This document shows positions 1-5,645 of a stretch of 6,754 nt of DNA, piece by piece (position 1 is the stretch's first letter; each line of letters begins with the position of its first letter). This DNA is from Saprospiraceae bacterium (GTDB lineage: Bacteria; Bacteroidota; Bacteroidia; Chitinophagales; Saprospiraceae): the NCBI GenBank assembly GCA_013361075.1, contig JABWAJ010000313.1, forward strand, positions 1 to 6,754, in the 5' to 3' direction. A program made the translations under genes and the position numbers. The notes below the pieces were generated by a model. The model was not told where the DNA came from. It worked only from the letters and a program-made list of their open reading frames with translations, and searched no databases.

Positions 1-1
1 C

Positions 2-1345
2 TGTTGGGTAGTGAAATTAGATGCTTCCGGCGCTATTCAGTGGCAACGGACCCTCGGCGGCACCGATGCAGATGGAGCAACTGACATCCGGCAAACAAGC
101 GATGGCGGCTACATTCTCGGCGGACAGACAGAATCCGATGACGGCGACGTGTCGGGGCATCACAACAACCGGGATCTCTGGGTCGTAAAATTAGGACCAA
201 CGGGCACCATTGAGTGGCAGCGGGCACTGGGTGGTTCCGGCAACGAAAATATGGGCTCAGTTCGGGAAACAACTGACGGGGGATATTTCGTTTGCGGCAC
301 CGCCGGCTCCAGCAATGGCGATGTTGTAGGCAATCATGGCGTAGTCGATATTTGGGTGCTCAAATTAGGCCCGACGGGTGCCATCCAATGGCAAAAAACG
401 CTGGGTGGTTCGGCAATCGATTTCGCCAATGCAGGCTTGCAAACCACAGACGGCGGGTACGTCGTTGCCGGCTACACCAAATCCACAGATGGGGATTTGT
501 CTTTCAGCCGCGGTGAAGAAGATGTCTGGATCATTAAACTAACCGCAACCGGCACCATTGAATGGAGCAATACTTTCGGGGGCAACAAGCAAGACCTTTC
601 AACTTCCATACGGCAGGTTGCTGACGGGGGGTATATCGTCACAGGTGCAACCAATTCTACCGATGGTGACGTCACTAATCTTCAGGGGCCCGGGAGTACG
701 GACATTTGGTTGTTGAAAATAACCACCGAAGGCACCCTGGAATGGGAAAAAACCCTCGGAGGTGCAAAAACCGATATCGCGACTTCTATTGAAGCAACCA
801 ACGACGGTGGTTTCATTTTGCTGGGCAACTCCGAATCAAGCGACGGTCAGCTTTCCAGCAATTATGGATCGTTGGACTGCTGGGTTGTCCGGTTGGATCC
901 TACAGGTAACATCATTTGGCAAAAATCCATCGGCGGTACGAATGACGATCAGGGATTTTCTATTTTCCAGACCACAGATGGTGGATTTATCCTGAATTCA
1001 GGCGTGTATTCCAACGACATTGACGTCAGTGGCAATCATGGAAATGCTGATTTTTGGGTGGTCAAACTCAGTTCGGGCATTACCGGCGTTGAAGATGCGC
1101 CTGCCCCGGAATCTTCGGCTCTGAGCATTTTTCCCAACCCGGCTTCCGGCCTTGTCCGCATCACACTCGATCGGGAAGCCATTCCGGTACAGGCAGTGCT
1201 TACTGACATGAGTGGCAAAATGCTTTACGCAAAAAACATCGACAACGCCGGCTATCTGGATGTTTCCGATCTTCCCGGCGGCGTTTACGCGCTCACCGTA
1301 ACAGATCAAAATGGCATCCGGTATTCAGGTAAAGTCGTTCGTTAA
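2..1345 (+). CDS. T9SS-secreted repeat (beta-propeller-like) protein, 5'-partial
   Basis: The frame is open to the left edge: codons from position 2 read C-W-V before the GTG at 11, and CWVVKL is the end of a repeat, so the gene starts outside the window. The visible 447 residues hold the tail of one repeat, six full repeats of 58-60 residues (from position 35 to 1084), an acidic linker, and a T9SS type A sorting domain with LSIFPNPASG, DMSGKMLY and the closing LPGGVYAL followed by KVVR. Each repeat follows [IL]-x-W-x3-[LIF]-G-G ... D-G-G-[YF] ... G-D-[VL] ... D-x-W-x2-[KR]. By analogy with its downstream paralogue about 69 residues are missing, namely the signal peptide and most of blade 1. 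Known of the family: the sorting domain sends proteins across the outer membrane for release or surface anchoring. The propeller fold is inferred and the ligand is unknown. Blade 4 is two residues longer than the others. Confidence 0.9.
   Translation, partial: CWVVKLDASGAIQWQRTLGGTDADGATDIRQTSDGGYILGGQTESDDGDVSGHHNNRDLWVVKLGPTGTIEWQRALGGSGNENMGSVRETTDGGYFVCGTAGSSNGDVVGNHGVVDIWVLKLGPTGAIQWQKTLGGSAIDFANAGLQTTDGGYVVAGYTKSTDGDLSFSRGEEDVWIIKLTATGTIEWSNTFGGNKQDLSTSIRQVADGGYIVTGATNSTDGDVTNLQGPGSTDIWLLKITTEGTLEWEKTLGGAKTDIATSIEATNDGGFILLGNSESSDGQLSSNYGSLDCWVVRLDPTGNIIWQKSIGGTNDDQGFSIFQTTDGGFILNSGVYSNDIDVSGNHGNADFWVVKLSSGITGVEDAPAPESSALSIFPNPASGLVRITLDREAIPVQAVLTDMSGKMLYAKNIDNAGYLDVSDLPGGVYALTVTDQNGIRYSGKVVR
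35..1084 (+). repeat. Six tandem blade-like protein repeats (174-180 bp units)
   Basis: Units start at 35, 209, 383, 557, 737 and 911. All are 174 bp except the fourth, which is 180 bp because of a two-residue insertion near NLQGPGSTD. They are diverged at DNA level but keep W, GG, DGG[YF] and DxW at fixed positions. They match blades 2 to 7 of the downstream gene in order. Confidence 0.9.
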
Positions 1346-1376
1346 AGCCAGTTTAAACCAATAAATATATGCTAAT

Positions 1377-2924
1377 ATGAAAAAAATTCTGACCCTTTTG
1401 TGTTGTGCGATGGCCATCAGCGCATTTGCTCAGCCAGTCATTGAATGGCAACGAGTATTCGGAGGCAGTAACCGCGACCTCGGCGCTGAAATTCAGCCTA
1501 CAGAGGATGGAGGATACATTGTTGCAGGGATTACCTATTCTTCCAACAGCGGCGACGTAGGCCCAACACAAGGTGATGGCGACTACTGGGTGGTAAAAAT
1601 AGACGCCGTTGGTGCGATTGAATGGCAGCGAACCCTGGGCGGCAGCGACACAGATTGGGCACGGGCTGTTCAGCAAACTAAGGATGGGGGCTATATCCTG
1701 GGAGGACAAACTGAATCCGACGACGGCGATGTGTCGGGTAACAACGGCAACGAAGATATTTGGATTGTCAAATTGAGCCCAACGGGTGCCCTGGAATGGC
1801 AACAGGTGCTTGGTGGAACCGGAAATGATTTTTTGGAATCTGTGCGGCAAACCACTGATGGTGGTTATTTCGTCTGCGGCACTGCCGGTTCATCGAATGG
1901 AGATGTATCAGGCAATCACGGGTTGACCGATGTTTGGGCCATCAAGTTAAACGCTACAGGCGCCATTCAATGGAAAAAAGCCCTTGGCGGCTCTAACTTC
2001 GATGGTGGCCTGGATGGCATTCAAACCACTGATGGCGGATTTGTGTTGGCAGGCTCTGCCAGCTCCATAGACGGAGACCTTTCCTTTAGCCTCGGGGAAA
2101 AGGACGTCTGGATTGTCAAATTAACCGCAGAAGGCTCCACAGAATGGGGTTACATTTTCGGTGGAGACAAGGAAGACGTGCCGACGTCTATCATCCAGGC
2201 CAATGACGGGGGCTATATTGTTGCCGCTTTTACCTATTCTTCCAATGGCGACGTCGTTGGCAATCATGGCGGAGGCGATAGTTGGGTGCTGAAATTGAGC
2301 GCCACCGGCCTTCTGGAATGGCAACGTACTTTGGGGGGAAGCAATTCTGATGTTCCTTATTCCATCCGGCAAACCAGCGATGGGGGATATATTGTAGCTG
2401 TCACTACCTATTCAACCGATGGCCAGGTGACGAGTCACTATGGAAATCAGGATTGCTGGCTCGTCAAATTGGATGGCTCCGGCAATGTCACCTGGGAAAA
2501 AACCCTTGGAGGCAGCGGCGAGGATCAGATCGCTGGAACAGAACAAACTGCTGATGGCGGTTATATTCTGGTAGCCTATTCCAATTCTACAAACGGTGAT
2601 GTCAGCGCTAACCTCGGGGAGGAGGATTTTTGGGTGGTCAAACTCAGTTCCGGAATTACCGGCACTGATGACGATCCGACTCTGGAACCGGCAGCTCTGA
2701 GCATTTTCCCCAACCCGGCTTCCGGACTTGTTAAGCTAACGCTGGATCGGGAAGCCGCTCCTGTTCACGCCGTACTTACGGACGTGAGTGGCAAAATGCT
2801 TTACGCAAAAAACATCGACGACGCTGGTTATCTGGATGTTTCCGACCTTCCTTCCGGCGTTTATTCGCTCACCGTGACAGATTCAGAAGGAGGTAAGTAC
2901 AGGAGCAAAATCCTGAAGCAATAA
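1377..2924 (+). CDS. T9SS-secreted seven-repeat (beta-propeller-like) protein
   Basis: Complete 515-residue protein. Residues 1-18 are a Sec signal peptide (MKKILTLLCCAMAISAFA, likely cut before Q19). Residues 22-428 are seven repeats of 58-59 residues, each with [ILTV]-x-W near its start, GG at positions 8-9, DGG[YF] near 23, a G-[DQ]-[VL] loop near 37 and D-x-W near 47-49. Seven copies of this size fit a seven-bladed beta-propeller (inference). Residues 429-440 are an acidic linker, and 441-515 a T9SS type A sorting domain (LSIFPNPASG, DVSGKMLY, LPSGVYSL, end KILKQ). It lies 31 bp after its paralogue with no terminator between, so the two may be co-transcribed. The start is chosen because the signal peptide follows directly and the upstream context is A/T-rich, as is usual in Bacteroidota. 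The likely location is secreted or cell-surface. No catalytic motif is recognised and the partner is unknown. Confidence 0.92.
   Translation: MKKILTLLCCAMAISAFAQPVIEWQRVFGGSNRDLGAEIQPTEDGGYIVAGITYSSNSGDVGPTQGDGDYWVVKIDAVGAIEWQRTLGGSDTDWARAVQQTKDGGYILGGQTESDDGDVSGNNGNEDIWIVKLSPTGALEWQQVLGGTGNDFLESVRQTTDGGYFVCGTAGSSNGDVSGNHGLTDVWAIKLNATGAIQWKKALGGSNFDGGLDGIQTTDGGFVLAGSASSIDGDLSFSLGEKDVWIVKLTAEGSTEWGYIFGGDKEDVPTSIIQANDGGYIVAAFTYSSNGDVVGNHGGGDSWVLKLSATGLLEWQRTLGGSNSDVPYSIRQTSDGGYIVAVTTYSTDGQVTSHYGNQDCWLVKLDGSGNVTWEKTLGGSGEDQIAGTEQTADGGYILVAYSNSTNGDVSANLGEEDFWVVKLSSGITGTDDDPTLEPAALSIFPNPASGLVKLTLDREAAPVHAVLTDVSGKMLYAKNIDDAGYLDVSDLPSGVYSLTVTDSEGGKYRSKILKQ
1440..2660 (+). repeat. Seven tandem blade-like protein repeats
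   Basis: Units start at 1440, 1617, 1791, 1965, 2139, 2313 and 2487. The first is 177 bp, the rest 174 bp. The near-constant length and the conserved W/GG/DGGY/DxW skeleton indicate one structural unit per repeat. Synonymous differences between adjacent units show that the array is old, not a recent slippage expansion. Confidence 0.92.
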
Positions 2925-2936
2925 TTTTGGGTAACG

Positions 2937-2972
2937 ATGTATGGGCGGCTGTGAATGCCGTCCATACATTTT
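2937..2972 (+). terminator. Strong hairpin terminator after the T9SS paralogue pair
   Basis: The arms 2937-2949 (ATGTATGGGCGGC) and 2957-2969 (GCCGTCCATACAT) pair over 13 bp with one G-U wobble and a 7-nt loop. A short T run (2969-2972) follows. It begins 12 bp after the stop codon of the repeat protein. The in-frame ATG at 2941 lies inside this stem, which argues against it as a start for the next gene. Confidence 0.75.
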
Positions 2973-2995
2973 GTCAAAAAAAAACGTCAAATTTG
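2971..2995 (+). promoter_or_regulatory. Weak candidate promoter for the barrel-lptB unit
   Basis: TTG (2971-2973) followed by CAAATTTG (2988-2995) resembles the Bacteroidota pattern of TTG and TAnnTTTG. One -7 base mismatches and the spacer is only 14 nt, against about 17-23 normally. It lies immediately after the terminator and before the ATG at 3016, where a promoter is expected. The match itself is weak. Confidence 0.25.
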
Positions 2996-3015
2996 CGCCT
3001 GAAAGCAAAATTCAC

Positions 3016-3756
3016 ATGAAAAAGAGCATTTTTCTAATTGCAATGCTGTTCCTGCTGCAAGGACGCAGTTCCGCACAGGGCTATTATTTTGGCGTTAAAG
3101 GCGGGCTCTCCTTAGGGGTACAAAGCTGGAATGGCTTCGAGCGCGACCCTCTGGTGGCTTACCACGGCATTGCCTTTATTGAAAGCCTTTCGGAAGGCAA
3201 CCGGTTTTCTCTGTTTGCACAAGCTGGCTACCACCAAAGAGGCAGCGCATTCCGCAACCAATTTTTCACCAATGTTTTTAACGGCGGCTACACCCGGGCA
3301 CCGGCTACCGAATTCATTTTCAACAACGCTGCACTGACCCTTGGCGGCAAACAGAAATATGACTTTGCAAAAGGAACCAAAGTGTATTATATGTTTGGAA
3401 TCCGGGGAGAATATACCTTAAGTACCAATCTTGGTGACTACGAAGAGTTCAATGAATTGAACCCAGGGTTTGCCATTTATCCATTCAACACTTATGAATT
3501 CATTCGCCGGATCAATTATGGCATCATGGTTGGCGGCGGATTCGAGGTAGAGTTGTCTGAATTTGTTGGCGGCATGATTGAATTTTCGGTCAATCCCGAT
3601 TTTTCAGACCAGTACCGCCAGCCGCCGATTCCAAATGTCACGGATCCCTATACCAATGAATCGCGCACCGTTCCCGAACGCCGCATTCGCAACCTGACTT
3701 TTGAAGTGAGCCTCGGCCTGCGTTTTTTGCGAAAAATAATCTATATCGAAGACTAA
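3016..3756 (+). CDS. Predicted outer-membrane beta-barrel protein
   Basis: 246 residues from ATG 3016. This start is preferred over the in-frame ATG at 2941 because it gives a clean signal peptide (MKKSIFLIAMLFLLQGRSSA, cut before Q21), and the upstream ATG sits in a terminator stem. The mature protein alternates polar and hydrophobic residues in amphipathic strands rich in G, Y and F: about residues 23-34, 61-73, 100-113, 121-133, 167-181, 185-195 and a last strand LTFEVSLGLRFL. This fits a small barrel of about eight strands, like the outer-membrane barrel proteins common in Bacteroidota. It ends 9 bp before lptB, so it is probably in the same transcript, and a link to envelope or LPS assembly is possible but only inferred. 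No specific family is recognised, and the assignment rests on signal peptide and strand pattern. Confidence 0.8.
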   Translation: MKKSIFLIAMLFLLQGRSSAQGYYFGVKGGLSLGVQSWNGFERDPLVAYHGIAFIESLSEGNRFSLFAQAGYHQRGSAFRNQFFTNVFNGGYTRAPATEFIFNNAALTLGGKQKYDFAKGTKVYYMFGIRGEYTLSTNLGDYEEFNELNPGFAIYPFNTYEFIRRINYGIMVGGGFEVELSEFVGGMIEFSVNPDFSDQYRQPPIPNVTDPYTNESRTVPERRIRNLTFEVSLGLRFLRKIIYIED

Positions 3757-3765
3757 ATTGTTGTT

Positions 3766-4512
3766 ATGTCCATGATGATACTCAGAGGTGAAAATCTCGT
3801 TCGCGTATACGGCCAACGACAAGTAGTGCGCGGGGTTTCCATTGAGGTACGTCAGGGCGAAATTGTCGGCCTGCTGGGCCCCAATGGTGCCGGAAAAACC
3901 ACGACCTTCTACATGGTGGTGGGATTCATCCGGCCTACCGGCGGCAATGTTTTCCTCAATGATGAAGAAATCACCAGTTTGCCCATGTACAAACGCGCCC
4001 AGCGTGGCATTGGCTACCTGCCACAAGAGCCCTCCGTATTCCGGAAACTAAGTGTGGAAGACAACATCATTGCGGTGCTGGAAATGACTTCCCTTACGCG
4101 TGAACAGCAACGAGCTAAACTGGAGGAGCTGATCAGCGAATTTGGCCTCGAAAAAGTGCGCAAAAGCAATGGCGATACCTTATCCGGCGGCGAACGACGA
4201 CGAACGGAAATTGCCAGAGCATTAGCTACTGACCCAAAATTCATTTTGCTCGATGAGCCTTTCGCCGGCATTGACCCCATTGCTGTCGAGGACATTCAAT
4301 CCATCGTTGCAAAACTCAAAACCAAAAACATTGGCATCCTCATCACCGACCACAATGTGCAGGAAACCCTTTCCATTACCGACCGCGCTTACCTCATGTT
4401 CGAGGGGCAAATTCTAAAAGCTGGCACTGCGGAAGAATTGGCCGCAGATGAAATGGTGCGCAAAGTCTATCTGGGCAAACATTTCGTGCTGCGCAGGAAG
4501 GTGGTAGATTGA
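3766..4512 (+). CDS. lptB: LPS export ABC transporter ATP-binding protein LptB
   Basis: 248 residues, close to the 241 of E. coli LptB. Motifs in order: Walker A GPNGAGKT (38-45), Q-loop Q87 in GYLPQEPSVFRKLSVEDN, signature LSGGE (139-143) followed by RRRTEIARAL, Walker B FILLDE (159-164) followed by PFAGIDP, and H-loop H196 in ITDHNV. LPQEPSVFRKL, GGERRR and PFAGIDP are characteristic of LptB rather than of branched-chain amino acid ATPases. Known role: it is the cytoplasmic ATPase that powers LptFG, which extracts lipopolysaccharide from the inner membrane and pushes it along the Lpt bridge to the outer membrane. All catalytic residues are intact. Possible starts are 3766, 3772 and 3775; 3766 is chosen as the first. 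It lies 9 bp after the barrel gene, and lptF, lptG, lptA and lptC are not in this window. Confidence 0.96.
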   Translation: MSMMILRGENLVRVYGQRQVVRGVSIEVRQGEIVGLLGPNGAGKTTTFYMVVGFIRPTGGNVFLNDEEITSLPMYKRAQRGIGYLPQEPSVFRKLSVEDNIIAVLEMTSLTREQQRAKLEELISEFGLEKVRKSNGDTLSGGERRRTEIARALATDPKFILLDEPFAGIDPIAVEDIQSIVAKLKTKNIGILITDHNVQETLSITDRAYLMFEGQILKAGTAEELAADEMVRKVYLGKHFVLRRKVVD

Positions 4513-4761
4513 TTAGTTGGCAGGATGGCAGTTGGCAGGGGGCTTTCGATGAAGATGGAGGTTGGAGGTTGTTGAATTGAAAAACGAAAACAGCTCGAAA
4601 ACTAATCAATATTTTGAAAATCAATTAATTAAACGCCAATAAAAGAAACACTCCTGCTAACTGAAAAACTAAAAACTCAATCACTAAACACCAAACATCA
4701 TCCAATACCCAACTCCCCTGCCAACTGCCAACTGAAAAGCTGCCAACTGAAAAACAATCAA
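4509..4761. repeat. Inverted-repeat element made of TTGGCAG/CTGCCAA heptamers
   Basis: This covers the whole gap between lptB and the next gene; no gene is visible in it. A perfect 16-bp inverted repeat pairs 4526-4541 (TGGCAGTTGGCAGGGG) with 4715-4730. A 9-bp outer pair AGTTGGCAG (4515-4523) and CTGCCAACT (4740-4748), and a TTGATT/AATCAA pair (4509-4514, 4756-4761), extend it outward with unequal spacing. The right arm is built of 7-bp units: CTGCCAA twice, CTGAAAA, G, CTGCCAA, CTGAAAA (4718-4753). A degenerate run of similar units (CTGCTAA, CTGAAAA, CTAAAAA) lies at 4654-4675. The core is AT-rich. The left end overlaps the lptB stop codon. It may be a MITE-like or dispersed intergenic repeat; no target-site duplication is evident. 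Confidence 0.6.
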
Positions 4762-4773
4762 CCATGATTTAAA

Positions 4774-5037
4774 ATGAAAATTTTAATTGTACTCATCCTC
4801 CTTGTCGTTACCCTCGGGAGCGGTTGTACCGAGCGTGAAATCCGCCTCAGTGCCAACGACCGGCAAATCGTGGATACGATTTACCTGCGCAGGCTCGACT
4901 CCCTGCGCCCGATCTGGGATACCCTCTGCGTTACCAACCGCCAGAAAATGCTGGATGCGGCAGTGGATTCATTAGTACGTACCCGGCTGGAAGAAGAAGC
5001 ACGGCTTCGTGCAAGAATCAAACAACAAGAGCAATGA
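4774..5037 (+). CDS. Small predicted lipoprotein (87 aa), unknown function
   Basis: Residues 1-17 form a signal sequence (MKILIVLILLVVTLGSG) ending at C18. The residue at -3 is G rather than the usual L/V/I, so the lipobox is relaxed. The acidic E20 near the cysteine resembles Bacteroidota surface-lipoprotein signals, but this is weak. The mature part is highly charged and helical-looking, ending in an E/R/Q-rich stretch (residues 71-87) that could form a short coiled coil. It carries R45-x-I47, C52 and D65-S-L67, a spacing matched exactly in the next gene, so the two are probably paralogues. Its stop overlaps the next start by 4 bp (ATGA), implying translational coupling. I do not recognise the family. 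The likely location is membrane-anchored in the periplasm or at the outer membrane. Confidence 0.75.
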   Translation: MKILIVLILLVVTLGSGCTEREIRLSANDRQIVDTIYLRRLDSLRPIWDTLCVTNRQKMLDAAVDSLVRTRLEEEARLRARIKQQEQ

Positions 5038-5417
5038 AACGCACTGTCTCCATCTCCCTGCCTTTTGTGGTATTGGCATCCCTGATTTTTGCTGCCCTGA
5101 ATGCCTGCCAAAGCGAAGCAAATCGTTTGGAAGCCAGGCAAATGGCAATTGATCAGGAAGTAGCCCGAAAACTGGAGGTTTATCGCAAGATCAAAGAACA
5201 AAACTGCCGCGATGAAGTATTGACAGCGGCTTCACTGATTGCTGATTCGCTGATCATTGCCAATGCCCGCATGCAGTTGGATACCACATTGAAGCCTCCA
5301 AAACCGTTTAAACCGGAGCCCCCTACCCTGCAAACGCTGATTGACTCTGTGCCCGTAAAACCCCTGTTTCCGGGTGACCGCAAAAAATCGCCAAAGGATA
5401 CAACCTCAAAAAATTAA
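5034..5417 (+). CDS. Small predicted lipoprotein (127 aa) with proline-rich tail
   Basis: Signal sequence MKRTVSISLPFVVLASLIFAA ends in the lipobox L-N-A-C25. Residues 26-85 look helical and charged and contain R51-x-I53, C58 and D71-S-L73. These have the same spacing as in the upstream gene, and the distance from lipid cysteine to second cysteine is 33 residues here against 34 there. Residues 87-127 are a proline- and lysine-rich, probably disordered tail (PPKPFKPEPPT, ending KDTTSKN) that the upstream protein lacks. The start overlaps the previous stop (ATGA), and the two genes form a two-cistron unit. The function is unknown. An envelope-anchored pair that acts together is a reasonable inference, and the second cysteine could allow a disulphide between or within them. 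Confidence 0.8.
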   Translation: MKRTVSISLPFVVLASLIFAALNACQSEANRLEARQMAIDQEVARKLEVYRKIKEQNCRDEVLTAASLIADSLIIANARMQLDTTLKPPKPFKPEPPTLQTLIDSVPVKPLFPGDRKKSPKDTTSKN

Positions 5418-5439
5418 TGCGATCACAAAGCCCGAAAGC

Positions 5440-5471
5440 CCGGTTTTGAATTAAGTCGGTTCAAACCGGCT
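5440..5471 (+). terminator. Hairpin(s) after the lipoprotein pair; possible terminator
   Basis: CCGGTTTTGAA (5440-5450) pairs with TTCAAACCGG (5460-5469) over 10 bp with one bulged T and a 9-nt loop. A competing hairpin pairs 5454-5460 (AGTCGGT) with 5465-5471 (ACCGGCT) over 7 bp with a 4-nt loop. No T tract follows, so intrinsic termination is uncertain. A tandem 8-bp repeat (AAAGCCCG, 5427-5442) lies just upstream. Confidence 0.4.
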
Positions 5472-5509
5472 GTTGGTCCGCTTAAATGGCACAAAAGGGT
5501 GATTTTTGA

Positions 5510-5517
5510 TAGATTTG
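5510..5517 (+). promoter_or_regulatory. Candidate -7 promoter element for the terC-family gene
   Basis: TAGATTTG is a perfect match to the Bacteroidota -7 consensus TAnnTTTG. No good TTG lies 17-23 nt upstream, only ATGG around 5486-5489. If used, it would give a leader of about 120 nt before the ATG at 5646. The rest of 5418-5645 holds the hairpins annotated separately and a T6 run at 5543-5548, with no gene. Confidence 0.35.
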
Positions 5518-5645
5518 GTATAGGGCGCGCATCCTTAGCTGTGTTTTTTCGTAACTTACTTCGTCTTGTTTATGTTCTCCGATGATAAAAAGTCATTAAG
5601 TTCGCGGCGCTTTGTGTAAGAACAACACGTCTTCAAAATTAGATA

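Noticed and set aside
1353..1850. 165-codon open frame on the minus strand
   Set aside because: It is antisense to the start of the repeat protein and its openness follows from the repeat codon pattern; it has no recognisable domain.
2941..3015. In-frame N-terminal extension of the barrel protein from ATG 2941
   Set aside because: The ATG lies inside the terminator stem, and the 25 extra residues would bury a clean signal peptide that starts at 3016.
3604..4026. 140-codon open frame on the minus strand
   Set aside because: It spans the barrel-lptB junction antisense to two well-supported genes and shows no family features.
4610..4616. TATTTTG as a promoter for the lipoprotein pair
   Set aside because: The box is one base short of TAnnTTTG, no TTG lies 17-23 nt upstream, and the surrounding AT-rich sequence makes a chance match likely.
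4764..4772. ATG ATT TAA mini-frame just before the first small lipoprotein
   Set aside because: Two codons only, in an AT-rich stretch; nothing supports a leader peptide.
4513..4773. CRISPR array suggested by short repeated CTGCCAA units
   Set aside because: The units are 7 bp, adjacent or degenerate and in inverted orientation, without regular spacers or cas genes.
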